This document shows positions 1-10,448 of a DNA stretch of 64,000 nucleotides, piece after piece. A model generated the notes under the pieces. That model was given only the letters and a program-made list of their open reading frames with translations, searched no databases and was not told the origin of the DNA. Each line of letters starts with the position of its first letter. Within the stretch, counting starts at the first letter, position 1. The position numbers and the translations under genes are program-made. The DNA lies in NCBI GenBank assembly GCA_018136815.1, contig CM030938.1, positions 842,128-906,127 of the forward strand. The letters run 5' to 3'. This DNA is from Isochrysis galbana (lineage: Eukaryota; Haptophyta; Isochrysidales; Isochrysidaceae).

Positions 1-1855
1 GTCTGTCGCGCCCTCCCGTGCTGCGCATGATGGCACGCGCGGCTTACTCGGCGGGGGAGAGCTCGGGCTCGGCTCTCCGGCCGCTAGTTGGACAAGACGA
101 CGCCTAGGCTGCGACGAGGGCTGGTGTACACACCGCACGAAGGCGAGCAACGTGCTGGCCGCATGCAGCTTCCAAGTGCTGTGAAGGCACCGGCCAGCGT
201 GAACGCTCGCTGACGGTCTTGGTGACGAACGTGGGGGGTAGGACTGCCCGGCGCAGCACAACCTGGAGAGCAGGCACTCCTTGTCATGAGCCGCATCGGC
301 CGCCGTTGATTAGCAACGGCAGCGTTCAGGGGCTCGGGCGTGGGCGTTCAAATGGAGGTGGGAACGTACAATCCTTCCTTTGATGGGAATACACGCCAAG
401 ACAGGGCCGGTCATCGGGGCGTGACTCCCCGGGCGTGTTTGGATGCTGTGCGGATTACTTCACGAGGCCGTCTCGAGGATGCTAGTCTCGCTCGCACCGA
501 CCTGAGCGGCAGCACATGGTTTGGTGCGACGCCCGGGTCGACGTCGTAGCATCGATGCCGTGCGCGTTCTCCGCCTCGTAAGGGGCTGGCAGCAATCGGG
601 ATATCGGCTGGGTAGTGGGCCCCGCCATTGGTGTGGTTGCGTGGCGGGTGGCCGTCTTAGGCCTAGGAGAGTGTTCGCAGGGAGAGCTCCCAATGCTGTC
701 TTGTTGGTGGGGGAGAACGGGGAGCTGTGGATGCGGCGCAGAACACGGCCGTGAGCTGCCCCGTTCGTTGCCTCGTGCCGGGGCACGTACATACCGGGAA
801 CAGGACTGAGGACCTTGGAGCGCAGGGCTAGTTGCTACCCCCTAAAGCCAGCTCGTGCCGGTGGCTGTGTATGTGCGCGTATTATATTCTGCGAATGCTC
901 TCATTGACCCCGAGGACAACGATACAGTACGTGCAGTAGGTGCGGCTGGATGCTCCGGCATGCGCGAAGCTTTTGATTGCGCACATCCCCATCCACATCC
1001 CACGTATGCTAATTATTGCATGAGCAGGATTATATGCAGTATACTCAATTATGTAAAAAAAACTTCTTAATGGCTCTCGCCGCGCGCGCGACTCTGTGCA
1101 GCTGTCTAATCCGCAGCCAGCAACAGATGCTAGCAGGGGCGAGGTGGAGGGCGCAGGCGACGTTGTGCGCTGTGCGCCCGCGCAGGGCTTTGGCCTGCAT
1201 GCCCGGGGGTAACCGTGCCCGGGGAACGCAAGCGCGCGTCACACAGTGCACAGTGCGACCTCTCGTGCTCTTTCGTGGTCGACGTCGATTTCGCACGAGC
1301 GCGAAAACGTTTTCGGATCTGTGTGTTGAAATGGCGTCGAAAATGTGCATATTTATATCATATTTCTCATTATCATTAGATTCTGCCTAGTGTACCCATT
1401 ACGATTAATTACCCATTACCCCAGTAGCATACCCATACCCTGCTACTAAGATCTCGTGATAAAACCTCAATCTTAATCTTGATCTTGACTTGGTGAATTT
1501 TCACCCTTAAAGGTTAAAAGCCCTGTTTGACCGCCCTAGCTATCGCCCAGGCACCATTGCGGTGACCATCGCGGCCGAGATGAGAGAATGAGAGATGAGA
1601 GAGAGCGACGCCGGCTCCTGGCTCCTATGGCTCCTGGATCCGGATATATGGGGCTTGGTGCGGGCCGGACACCGGGCTGATGAATGAGAACGGTCTGCGC
1701 GCCCGGCGTCGTTTTGAATTCAGGCTCTCCGAGAAAGTGCATTTACGTATTTACGCCTGTTTTGCCGTTTTTGGGTTACGCTGCGTTGTGGTAGACATCA
1801 CTATACTACAAAACTCGTTCGGACAATTTTACTCTCTACTCTACCATACTCCCAC
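1..1855. other. No gene recognised; dispersed repeat fragments
   Basis: Both strands carry only short open frames with no recognisable domain. Two dispersed repeat pieces can be seen. About 1055-1105 matches, in reverse orientation, the 3' end of the TSD-flanked short element at 48492-48749 (T run, TTAAGAAG, then a GCGCGCGGCGAG-type stretch). About 1500-1545 is the reverse complement of a stretch at 48825-48870 around a GGTCAAACAGGG core. The rest looks like ordinary intergenic DNA. Confidence 0.5.
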
Positions 1856-1861
1856 AACTCA

Positions 1862-1887
1862 CAAGAGAGTAGAGAGAGGGGGGAAGG

Positions 1888-1954
<67 letters not shown>

Positions 1955-2080
1955 CTGGGAGAGAGAGAGAGTTACTACAAGAGTTGGAGAGAGAGATAGT
2001 GAGAGAGGGAGGGAGGGAGTGGGAGGGAGAGAGAGAGAGATGGAGAGAGAGAGAGAGGGAGGAGGAGAAGAAGAAAGCGA
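1862..2080. repeat. GA-rich microsatellite upstream of SURF1
   Basis: This is a long imperfect (GA)n/(GGGA)n tract on the + strand ending about 75 bases before the SURF1 start codon. Open frames through it are Glu/Arg or Ser/Leu low-complexity translations and are not genes. Similar tracts lie at the starts of several other genes in the window. Confidence 0.9.
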
Positions 2081-2152
2081 GAGGCTTTTTACTTGAATGG
2101 ATGGGGCTTTGGGGGGGGCGGGGGGGCGGAAAGGGAGAAAGGGGGAGGGGCG

Positions 2153-3166
2153 ATGTGGCGGCGCTGCTCCGCCTCTGTGGGGCCCTTCTCTCGCCGCCTG
2201 CTGAGCTCTTCGAGGGATCCGCCAGCGGAGCGGGCGTGGGTGAGGAGGACAGGCACAGTTCTCTTCTCTAGCCTCTCCCTCGGCACCGGAGCCCTCGCCG
2301 GCTGGCAGCTCCACCGCTATCAGTGGAAGACAGAGCTCATCGAGCGCCGCACGGCGGTCCTCTCTTCTCCTCCCCAGCCTCTCCGCTCGGTGCTCGCGGC
2401 CGACGCAGGCACGGTGCCCCCAGAACTGGAGTACCGACGTGTCCACTGCTCTGGAACCTTCGACCACTCCAAGCAGGTGCTGCTTGGGCCCCGGTCGGCG
2501 CCAGCAGGGATGGAGAGTGCCGGCGGCGGCCGAGCGCCTCCGGGTGCTCCTACGGCTTCTGGCTGGGACGTCGTGACACCGCTGTGCTGCGAGGACGGCA
2601 GCGTGCTGCTCGTGAACAGGGGCTGGGTACCACGCGATCAAGTGCAGGCGATCAGCAAGCCCATGGGCAGCCAGAGGGTCGAGGGCATCCTGCGCTGTGG
2701 CGAGGCAGGCAACCGCTTCGCCCAAAACGACCCACAGCACCGCCGCTTCGTCTTCCTCGATGTGCAGGCGTTGGCAGAGCTGAACGGCAGCAGTCAGGTT
2801 CTCATCTACCAGACACGTGAGACTGGAGACGCGACGGACAGCCAGTGGCCCGTCCTGCGGCCAACGACGTCGTTCCTCAACTTCTACGTGCAACCGTCCA
2901 CTCACTTGGTGTGCCCTGCCGGCCCAGTGGCTTCTAGCCTCATCCAAGGTCCCGTCACGGGTCCGGTGCAAGGCTTGCCGCTCCAACCGCCGTGCCATGT
3001 TGTTGCAGATCGCTCTTGCCCACCCGCCCCGTCCGAACTGTGCTGATCCCCGCTTTGCTGAGACCAGTTTGTCACTCCACTGCTGTGGTCATAGGTGTAT
3101 GCGGCCACGTGGTCCTCGCTGTGCGCATTGGGCGGTGTACTCACCTACTTGCGTTTCCTTCGCTGA
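2153..3166 (+). CDS. SURF1: SURF1-like cytochrome c oxidase assembly protein
   Basis: Two exons, 2153-2908 and 3095-3166, encode 275 residues. SURF1 is an inner mitochondrial membrane protein that assists cytochrome c oxidase assembly. The start at 2153 gives an Arg/Ser-rich presequence (MWRRCSASVG) suited to mitochondrial import. An upstream in-frame ATG at 2093 only adds Gly-rich sequence. A first membrane segment (about residues 33-52) leads into GWQLHRYQWK, the family's GxWQxxRxxWK signature. EYRRV and FDHSK lie near residues 93-106, and VNRGWVPR follows. The second exon supplies the C-terminal YAATW and a second membrane helix, so the protein has the usual two-helix topology. The 186-base GT-AG intron begins GTGTGCC and exon 2 begins GTGTATGCC, a near repeat. 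Recognition rests on motif order and family length. Confidence 0.9.
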
Positions 3167-4244
3167 CTTTCTGCCGTCATCGAGGAGACGTGCCGAACTG
3201 ACGAGACGGCTCTCAAGCGCAACCCTGTGCTTGTGTGGCGTCAACGCCGAGATGATGCCCTCCGTGAACCTCCAGGATCCGGTGATGTGTGATTACCTTT
3301 GCAGAGAGGACGGCAAGGCCTTGACTCACACCCAGTGGCTGTGCATTTGCTGCTCCTGCAATCGCAACAAGAGGGACGGCGTTCCGCTCTCGTGTTGCTG
3401 CACGGTTGCAGCTCGCATTTCGCCCTTTGGCAAGTGGCACTCACTCGTGGCTGCTTTGCTATCGGGTGACTAGCGCGCGTGATGCGGAGGTTCGGGTTTG
3501 TGAGAGTGTCCCACGGGCGCTCACCTGGGCCTGAATAGAGGCACGATACTACTCGATCAAATATAAGATGGAGGAAAATCCGCATAATTGTGACGCAAGG
3601 TTTGCACGATGACCAAGCTCCGCATCAGACTGCAAGATGCGGCACGGAATCGGCCATCTTTTGTGCGCCCCAGCGCGTGCCTGGCCACTGATCGCTACGC
3701 GTGCGCGGGGGCCCGAGGTGTCGTAAGATCCTTCACAAAAATTAGCCACACATGCACAGGCTCGGGTACGGGGTTTTCCACGCCAAACCACAGTCACCAT
3801 CAATATTGACTCCTATCCACAGCCACAGAGCCCCCACTGCCCCCATTCAACCATCGACACCGCAATCACCAATCATCGGCGCCTCATGCGCCGAGCTCGG
3901 GGGCTGCTGACCATCTCAGATGAAGTCAATGCTCAGAGAATAGGCAATGCAATCAACTGGCGATCATGGCCGCTACAACGGACAGCGAAGGTTGGTGCGA
4001 TGGCTGAAATCACCCGCCCACATCCCTTTTACATTAGCTCACACCATGCCGAAGCTCGTTGTTCTGGACTCTCGCATTCTTACTACTACTAGTACTACGT
4101 TTGCGTATTCGATGAGGACATGCATGATTGCAGCCATCTTGCTTGAGCGCCCCTGGTCGGTCGTTGGCTTTCCTCGTGTACTGTGACGCACCGCTGAGAT
4201 TGACGGGCACGTGTGCATCTGAACGACGCCCACGCTTCTGGAGT
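3167..4244. other. Intergenic; no gene recognised
   Basis: This lies between the SURF1 stop and the 3' end of the minus-strand gene at 4245. It must contain the 3' untranslated regions of both convergent genes. Open frames here are short and show no recognisable family features. Confidence 0.5.
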
Positions 4245-5039
4245 TCAGCATGGGCGGTCCATAGGATCCGGATCAATGACAGGCATTGAAGCCTTTGTCC
4301 GCTCTCCGGCGCAGCACTTGCTTCGGACGGCACTGATGAAGCAAAGCAATAGGCACGCCACCGCAGCCCCTGCCAAAAGGACAATGACTGCCCACCAAGG
4401 AATCGAGACGTCTCCATTACCATCCGCGACCCCAAGTTGCTGCAGCACCGGATCGCCCCCAGCCGGCGGCAATTGAGGAGCGGGTGGAGGGGGAGGGCTG
4501 TGAGGCGGTGCCGGCGGCGAGGGAGGTGGCTCTGGCGGTGATGGCGGCAGAGGGGGCGGTTGGGTGGGCGGCGGCGGCGAGGGCGACGGAGGCATGGGTG
4601 GGTAGTGCGGTGGCAATGGAGGCGGCGGCGGCGACGATGGGGGAGGGTGGGGCGGCGGGAGAGAAGGGGGACTAGCAGGCGGCCGTGCGGGCGAGGGCGG
4701 TGGCATGCTCGGCGCAAGCAGCCCTCCGGCGCAGTTGATGCGGACGTAGACGTCGCGCCACGCGGGGCAATTGTTGGCCTGGTCGTTGGTACCACACTCG
4801 CCTGACCCTTCACACCGGTTGCCCGGGATGAACGTGTCCCTCGGCCTGCAACTGAGGAGGGTGAAGTCGATTGCCCATGGGCACTGCTCTTGCTCGACCA
4901 GCCGGAGGCACAGACCACACTCGATCCCAGCATCGCACTGGTCGCACTTGGGTAGACCGACGAGCGGTAACCCCTTGTCCTCGTTTCGGCCCGCTCCCAA
5001 CGCGAGAAGAGCGAGGCCGAGCAGCAGCAAGAGCCTCAT
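4245..5039 (-). CDS. Secreted Cys-rich/Pro-rich type I membrane protein
   Basis: A 264-residue protein from one exon. The start was placed at 5039, where a clean signal peptide begins (MRLLLLLGLALLALGAG). Further upstream in-frame codons would bury that signal. Residues about 31-103 hold ten cysteines, including KCDQC and CGLC, which suggests a small disulfide-stabilised extracellular domain. Residues about 112-192 are SPPPP-type proline-rich repeats like hydroxyproline-rich wall or pherophorin-type glycoproteins. Residues about 214-238 form a membrane helix, followed by a short Cys/Lys tail. The layout suggests a cell-surface protein with a stiff Pro-rich stalk. I do not recognise the Cys-rich domain as a named family. 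Confidence 0.7.
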   Translation of the reverse strand: MRLLLLLGLALLALGAGRNEDKGLPLVGLPKCDQCDAGIECGLCLRLVEQEQCPWAIDFTLLSCRPRDTFIPGNRCEGSGECGTNDQANNCPAWRDVYVRINCAGGLLAPSMPPPSPARPPASPPSLPPPHPPPSSPPPPPLPPHYPPMPPSPSPPPPTQPPPLPPSPPEPPPSPPAPPHSPPPPPAPQLPPAGGDPVLQQLGVADGNGDVSIPWWAVIVLLAGAAVACLLLCFISAVRSKCCAGERTKASMPVIDPDPMDRPC

Positions 5040-5492
5040 CGTGGTGGGGATGGATCGGGCCGATGACCGCACCAGACCTCCTTTCCGTCGAGGGCCTCCT
5101 TCTCTCGCCGGCCGCATCTATTCTTAGAGTTGCCACCTGTCTATAAATAATACCCGTCCACCCACGGCCGACCACCGGATATAGCGGATAGGCTAGATGG
5201 TAGATTGGCCGCATAGATGGTGCATCGGTACTGAGATCTGAGATGAGCTTTTGATAAATTCTGGATATCCTCGCCTCGCCCGTGGCACTTGTCATCTACT
5301 CTGTAGCCACGCCCGTTCCCTCTCTTCTCCCTCCCTCAACCGTCAAGCAGTCATACAAAGCTTGGTGAATCACAGGCCATCGTACTTCTGGTGTTATTGG
5401 GCATCGTGCAACAGTCCAAGATGCCACCGCCACCTTTGCTGTTGATGCTTGAAGCAGTCATACAAAGGTTGGTGAATCACAGAATGGCCCTC

Positions 5493-5528
5493 ACATGCGG
5501 CCATTTCACCCTGGGTCACCGCTTCCCA
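5493..5528 (+). pseudogene. Truncated 5S rRNA (5' third)
   Basis: Starts ACATGCGGCC like the complete gene at 5618 and matches it for about 36 bases. It then switches into the 5S upstream flank of the next unit. This looks like an unequal-crossover junction between 5S repeat units. Confidence 0.75.
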
Positions 5529-5617
5529 ATCGTGCAACGGTCCAAAATGCCACCGCCACCTTTGCTGTTGATGCTTGAAGCAGTCATACAAAGGTTGGTG
5601 AATCCCAAGTTATGTTC

Positions 5618-5734
5618 ACATGCGGCCATTTCACCCTGGGTCACCGCTTCCCATCCGAACAGCGCAGTTAAGCAGGGTCGAGCCCAGGTAGTACTGCGGT
5701 GGGGGACCACGCGGGAAGGCTGGGTGCTGCATGT
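5618..5734 (+). rRNA. 5S ribosomal RNA
   Basis: A 117-base 5S rRNA gene. The 5' end ACATGC pairs perfectly with the 3' end GCATGT to make helix I. The conserved CGCAGTTAAGCAGGGTCG segment and GTAGTACTG match the eukaryotic 5S consensus. GGGGGACCACGCGGGAA corresponds to the internal C box bound by TFIIIA. A Pol III terminator (CTTTT) follows at 5735-5739. Ends were set by helix I pairing. An identical-length copy is on the other strand at 6869-6985. Confidence 0.93.
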
Positions 5735-5807
5735 CTTTTGCTACCCTCTTCCTCTTTGCTCTGCTGCATGTCTTCTTTTACCCTTTTGCTCTTTCCTCTC
5801 GAACAGT

Positions 5808-5854
5808 GGGGGACCACGCGGGAAGACTGGCAGGCTGGGTGCTGCATGTCTTTT
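5808..5854 (+). pseudogene. 5S rRNA 3'-half fragment
   Basis: Repeats the 3' part of the complete 5S gene (GTGGGGGACCACGCGGGAAG through GGGTGCTGCATGTCTTTT) with a small internal insertion. No 5' half is present. Another shorter piece (GTGGGGGACCACGC) is at about 5881-5897. Confidence 0.7.
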
Positions 5855-5900
5855 GAACTTTTTGCTCTTTGCTCTCGAATAGTGGGGGACCACGCAGGTG

Positions 5901-6780
5901 ACGAATCCGAGGTTACCACTACCTCAGACCTCAGATGGGAACGAAGGGCGAAGGGCCCGACATCCCAGGTTTCAAGTGGCCTTTCGCCTTTCGGCTACGA
6001 AAGACGAACGAACCGCGGTCGGTTCGGCCACTCCCTCGTCGCCAGCCGTGAAGGAGGCGCTCGGAGATAGTGCATTGATGCCTTGGGAGCCCAGTCGAGA
6101 CAAGATGGAATGTTCCGACGGCTCCGCAGCTGCCGCTTGCTCAGCGATTTCTTGGGCGATGGAAGGCGTGACATCCTGCCGGCGGCCAGCTGCAATTCCG
6201 TGAAGAAGGACTTCGAAGTCTGCCCCCGTTCGGGCACGAGTGCGTACCCCCCTGCGGGGAGGGTGCCGCGAATGAACATCCAGCGCTTCTTACTTCTTAC
6301 GGCCGTCGTCGACGAACGCCAGCGCGCCGGTGAGGGACGGCGGCCGGCCGGAGGCGAGGGCTTCCTTTGTCCTTTGTAGCGTCCAAGTCCGTAAGAGCGT
6401 CCGGCCGGATGGAGGCGTTGAAAGTCAGACCCTGCGCGCCCAGGGGGGTCGGGTCGGCGAGTCGGCGAGGGCGGAAGCGCGGAAGCAAAATGGGCGGAGT
6501 CGGGGTCGGTCGGCGTCTTCGAGGCGGCGGGCGGGCGGGCGGCTGAGGCGGGGTCCATGGCTAGCTTCGCGTTAGAGAGAGAGAGGGAGAGCTTGGGCGG
6601 TGCGGGGCGCGCGACTCGGTGGCGGAGGGGAAGAGGGGGGGTTCGCGGCTCTTGTTGTGGGATTTTTTATTTTCCCCTTCCGCCTTCCCCTTCTTTCCTC
6701 CAGTCTATATGCGCCCCATCGCTGCTCCGTTGCCGTTCACTAGCGCAAACTAAAGCTCGCTGGCCATAGCGCAAAGAGCA
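5901..6780. other. Spacer between inverted 5S repeats; no gene recognised
   Basis: About 0.9 kb of GC-rich DNA separates the two 5S-bearing arms. A minus-strand open frame (about 5995-6558) is present but has no signal, domain or family resemblance I can name. It is not called as a gene. Confidence 0.4.
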
Positions 6781-6792
6781 AAAAGTTCAAAA

Positions 6793-6837
6793 GACATGCA
6801 GCACCCAGCTTGCCAGCCTTCCCGCGTGGTCCCCCAC
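6793..6837 (-). pseudogene. 5S rRNA 3'-end fragment
   Basis: Reverse complement of the 5S 3' end (ACATGCAGCACCCAGC, then CCGCGTGGTCCCCCAC), with the same small internal insertion as the fragment at 5808. This supports an inverted duplication of the whole rearranged block. Confidence 0.7.
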
Positions 6838-6868
6838 TGTTCGAGAGCAAATAGCAAAAAGGAAAAGA

Positions 6869-6985
6869 ACATGCAGCACCCAGCCTTCCCGCGTGGTCCC
6901 CCACCGCAGTACTACCTGGGCTCGACCCTGCTTAACTGCGCTGTTCGGATGGGAAGCGGTGACCCAGGGTGAAATGGCCGCATGT
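6869..6985 (-). rRNA. 5S ribosomal RNA, inverted copy
   Basis: A 117-base copy that appears identical to the plus-strand 5S gene at 5618-5734, in opposite orientation. ACATGC/GCATGT closes helix I. A short T run after the 3' end in transcript sense can serve as the Pol III stop. The 5' flank (6986-7085) matches the flank of the plus-strand gene for about 90 bases. Both copies therefore keep the same upstream and internal promoter elements and may both be active. Confidence 0.92.
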
Positions 6986-7075
6986 GAACATAACTTGGGA
7001 TTCACCAACCTTTGTATGACTGCTTCAAGCATCAACAGCAAAGGTGGCGGTGGCATCTTGGACCGTTGCACGATG

Positions 7076-7165
7076 CCCAATAACAAACCTCTAGGGTATA
7101 GGGAGGCCATCTGCCGCGACGAAAACCTTCGCCAAGAACCAAGAAATGGTGCAATTCACTCCCCA
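7076..7165 (+). repeat. Dispersed repeat, copy 1
   Basis: GCCCAATAACAAACC, the CTGCCGCGACGAAAA stretch and the AGAAATGGTGCAATTC stretch match, with differences, about 48896-48970. The two copies sit next to unrelated sequence on both sides. Confidence 0.6.
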
Positions 7166-7428
7166 CTCCCACTCCCCGTTCCTATCGATAGGCCGGTCAC
7201 TCACACTCTTTTCTCTTTTTAAATTTTAAACCACTATCCACTATCCACTATATACTACTATTTTCCACCACTCTTGCCTCCTGGGTGTCCAAGGATTCCC
7301 CAGCCCCCCCCCCCCCCAGTTTTTTTGCTGATTTCCCATACCAGAACCTATAGGGAGCTTATTTAGGCCTTCGTTTGCCCATTACAGATGGGGCCCTCCG
7401 CACCCCCCTAGTAAGTCACTGATCACTG

Positions 7429-7515
7429 ACGAATTTCAATGGCCCATAGATAGGGCCTGAGGGCAAGATGAGGAAGGAGGCATGCCGGCGGCAGGCGCGG
7501 CGGAGGAGACGTGTC
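7429..7515 (+). repeat. Dispersed repeat around ATAGGGCCTGAGGGCAA, copy 1
   Basis: Matches about 51436-51520, where the same sequence follows a LINE 5' end. The shared parts include GACGAATT, ATGGCCCAT, GGGCCTGAGGGCAA and GAGGAAGG. It is probably a fragment of a mobile element. Confidence 0.55.
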
Positions 7516-8305
7516 GAATCAAGCCGAAGCTTGATCGTGGGGCAAGTCTCAGTGGGGCTAGGGCATGAAGTGAAGAGAAGTCTTGAGAGAAGGGGGAAAG
7601 GGCGCGCTACATCGCGACGACGGCCCACGAGACACCACCCCACATCACTCACTCACCAACAAGAAAACTCCGAAAACTAACGCAACATCGCACAAACAAA
7701 TCAATGAAACAAGTAAGGACAAACGAACAACGAACAAATGCGGCGTGCAATGCGGCGGAGCTTCGAGGCAACTCATTGGGCTTGGGCGAGGGCGAGGACG
7801 GCGGCGAAAGCGCGAAAGCGCGACATCGAGCGAGCGGCGAAAAGCGAGGGCGAGTGAGAGGAGAGAGGAGGGCTGTGATGGCAGGGGCTGGCGAGGAGAG
7901 GCGAGTTGTAGGGTACGAGTGATAGACGAGAACGAGAGCGACGAGAGCGAGAGCGACGGATGACGACCGACGACAGGACGACGGACACAGACACAGGACA
8001 CAAACACAAACACCCTGGAAAACACTTCGACTCTCGTACTCTCGTCCCACGACTTTTCTCACGTATCTCGACTGAATCAAACCAAAACACTCCGATCAGA
8101 CGACGACGGACAACGATCAAAGGGCGATCTGTCGGCAATCTCTTCTGGAAAGGGAATCGCACCATAACGGAAACGAGGGGCAATCCTGCCGCGCAGGATT
8201 CCAAGAGACCTACCGAATAAGACAAGAGAAGTGCGATGTGCCTAAGGAGGAGATACGAAGAGGTCGCAAATTAAATCTGATTGCCCCCAGAAGCAGGTAA
8301 AGAAA
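7516..8305. other. No gene recognised
   Basis: Short overlapping frames on both strands are Arg/Ser-rich because of GA- and CG-biased DNA (for instance 7840-7960). No domain, signal peptide or splice-linked coding block is apparent. Confidence 0.4.
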
Positions 8306-8309
8306 CGCA

Positions 8310-9233
8310 GCGGCCAGGATTGCAGATACCGCCGTCTGGGGGTCTGGGGGGCTCGCGATCCATAGCGGCCAGGGTTGCAGATACCGTCTGGGGGGCTCGC
8401 GATCCGTAGCGGCCAGGGTTGCAGATACCTTCTGGGGGGCTCGCGATCCGTAGCGGCCAGGGTTGCAGATACCGTCTGGGGGGCTCGCGATCCGTCGCGG
8501 CCAGGGTTGCAGATACCTTCTGGGGGGCTCGCGATCCGTCGCGGCCAGGGTTGCAGATACCGTCCGGGGGGCTCGCGATCCGTAGCGGCCAGGGTTGCAG
8601 ATACCGTCTGGGGGGCTCGCGATCCGTAGCGGCCAGGGTTGCAGATACCGTCTGGGGGGCTCGCGATCCGTCGCGGCCAGGGTTGCAGATACCGTCCGGG
8701 GGCTCGCGATCCGTAGCGGCCAGGGTTGCAGATACCGTCTGGGGGGCTCGCGATCCGTCGCGGCCAGGGTTGCAGATACCGTCTGGGGGGCTCGCGATCC
8801 GTAGCGGCCAGGGTTGCAGATACCGTCCGGGGGGCTCGCGATCCGTAGCGGCCAGGGTTGCAGATACCTTCTGGGGGGCTCGCGATCCGTAGCGGCCAGG
8901 GTTGCAGATACCTTCTGGGGGCTCGCGATCCGTCGCGGCCAGGGTTGCAGATACCGTCCGGGGGGCTCGCGATCCGTAGCGGCCAGGGTTGCAGATACCG
9001 TCTGGGGGGCTCGCGATCCGTAGCGGCCAGGGTTGCAGATACCGTCTGGGGGGCTCGCGATCCGTAGCGGCCAGGGTTGCAGATACCGTCTGGGGGGCTC
9101 GCGATCCGTCGCGGCCAGGGTTGCAGATACCGTCCGGGGGGCTCGCGATCCGTAGCGGCCAGGGTTGCAGATACCGTCCGGGGGGCTCGCGATCCGTCGC
9201 GGCCAGGGTTGCAGATACCGTCCGGGGGGCTCG
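8310..9233. repeat. Minisatellite, 44-bp unit, about 21 copies
   Basis: A head-to-tail array of a 44-bp unit containing GGTTGCAGATACC, GGGGGGCTCGCGATCC and GCGGCCAG. There are 21 occurrences of TTGCAGATAC. Units are nearly identical and differ mainly at two places: GTCTG/GTCCG/TTCTG after the GATACC block, and GTAGCGG versus GTCGCGG. Two units lack one G. Because 44 is not a multiple of three, each reading frame cycles, so the open frames on either strand are artefacts. Confidence 0.95.
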
Positions 9234-9239
9234 TGCGGC

Positions 9240-9894
9240 GTCGGCGCCCCTTTCGGAGGGGAGGCGAGGGGCACTCCTCCGCCGCGCGCGCGGGGGGGGG
9301 GAAGGGGGGAAGGGGGGGGGGGGCGCGGGGGGGGGGGGGGGGGGGCTTGACGAAGCCCGGCGGGGGGGGGAAGGGGGGGGGGGAAGAGGGAGAGAGGGAG
9401 AGGGAGAGGGAGAGGGAGAGAGGGAGAGAGAAGAGAAGAGAGAGGGAGGGAGAGAGGGAGAGAGGGAAGAGAGGGAGAGAGAGGAGAGAGAGGAGAGAGA
9501 GGAGAGGAGAGAAGGGGCGCTGTGGCTGCATCTCCTCCGCCCGCTGCCACTCTCATTGACGAGCCCCCGCAGCGCGGATTCTCTCTCCTCTCTCTCTCTC
9601 TTCCCTCCCCTCTCTCTCTCTCTTCCCTCTCTCTCTCTCTTCCCTCTCTCTCCCTTCCCTCTTCTCCCTCTCTCTCCTCTCCTCTCTCTCTCTCTCTTTC
9701 TCGCTGCCCTCCCTCCTCCTCCGGCCCCCCCTTCCCACCTCTCTCCCTCCCTCTCTCTCTCTCCCCCTCATCTTCTCTCTTCTCTCTCCCTTCCCCCAGA
9801 ACAACCCCCTCCCCCCCCTCCCCCCCCTCTCTCTTCTCTCTTCCCCCCACTTCCGACAGAGAGAAGGGAGAGAGTCAGAGAGAGAGAGAGGGCG

Positions 9895-9941
<47 letters not shown>

Positions 9942-10070
9942 ATTCCCTCTGAGCGACCTGTGTGGCGCCTCTCGCCCTCTAATGCTCTCTCCCCTTCTTA
10001 TTCTCTCTCTGCCTCCCCCTCCCGCCCTCTCTTCCCCCCCCCCCTTCTCTCCGTCCAGTTGGGCGCCGGA
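9240..10070. repeat. G-run, GA-rich then CT-rich low-complexity DNA
   Basis: Long G runs at about 9290-9380 are followed by (GA/GGGA)n to about 9525, then (CT)n-rich DNA to about 9945. The purine tract and the following pyrimidine tract lie in inverted symmetry around about 9550. Translations of both strands give only low-complexity Arg/Glu or Ser/Leu/Pro. Confidence 0.9.
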
Positions 10071-10159
10071 AACCCCGCGAATGGCTCCGCGCCCTCCCAC
10101 GTCTCATAGAAGAAACGGCGAGGGATTTATACAGTAACCAGCTAGTGACCGGGCGACGC

Positions 10160-10262
10160 GCAGAGAGAGAGAGAGGGAAGAACAGTGAGAGGGAGAGAGA
10201 ATGAGAGAGAGAGTTATAGTTAGAGAGAGAGAGGGGGAGGAGGCTCGCTCCTCGAGGCCCCC

Positions 10263-10305
<43 letters not shown>
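10160..10305. repeat. GA then CT microsatellites upstream of the zinc-finger gene
   Basis: A (GA)n tract (about 10160-10245) and a (CT)n tract (about 10262-10305) lie within 300 bases of the start codon of the gene beginning at 10449. The CT tract is on the sense strand, probably in the 5' leader. Confidence 0.8.
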
Positions 10306-10306
<1 letters not shown>

Positions 10307-10448
10307 CCTCCCCCCCAAATCGCGCCGCGTCCTCCCGCTCCAACCCCCCGCGGTTTTCTTCACCTCCACGGGCCCACAATCCTATTAAACCCGACCCCTC
10401 CCCCGTCCTCCCCTCGCGCTCCCCCTGCCCCCCTTCCCCTCCCCCGTC

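Larger units (their letters stand above)
5391..5900 (+). repeat. Rearranged 5S rRNA repeat unit, left arm of an inverted repeat
   Basis: The 5S flanking sequence (around TTTGCTGTTGATGCTTGAAG) occurs twice in tandem here (about 5402-5475 and 5530-5605). The first copy is followed by a broken 5S gene and the second by a complete one. Downstream, 3'-half 5S pieces recur near 5808-5854 and 5881-5897. The same flank plus 5S plus tail recurs in inverted orientation at 6781-7085. Confidence 0.8.

Noticed and set aside
5995-6558. 187-codon minus-strand frame between the 5S arms
   Set aside because: Arg/Pro/Ser-biased composition expected from GC-rich DNA, with no motif.
5391-7085. Cassandra-type retroelement carrying 5S in its LTRs
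   Set aside because: The 5S copies are inverted, not direct, with no primer site, purine tract or TSD. A rearranged 5S cluster explains the data better.
8310-9233. CRISPR-like regular array
   Set aside because: Units are contiguous 44-bp repeats without unique spacers, and the DNA is eukaryotic. It is a minisatellite.
8210-9850. Long open frames across the minisatellite on both strands
   Set aside because: They are products of a 44-bp repeat and GA/CT tracts. The frames cycle through the unit and show no codon signal.
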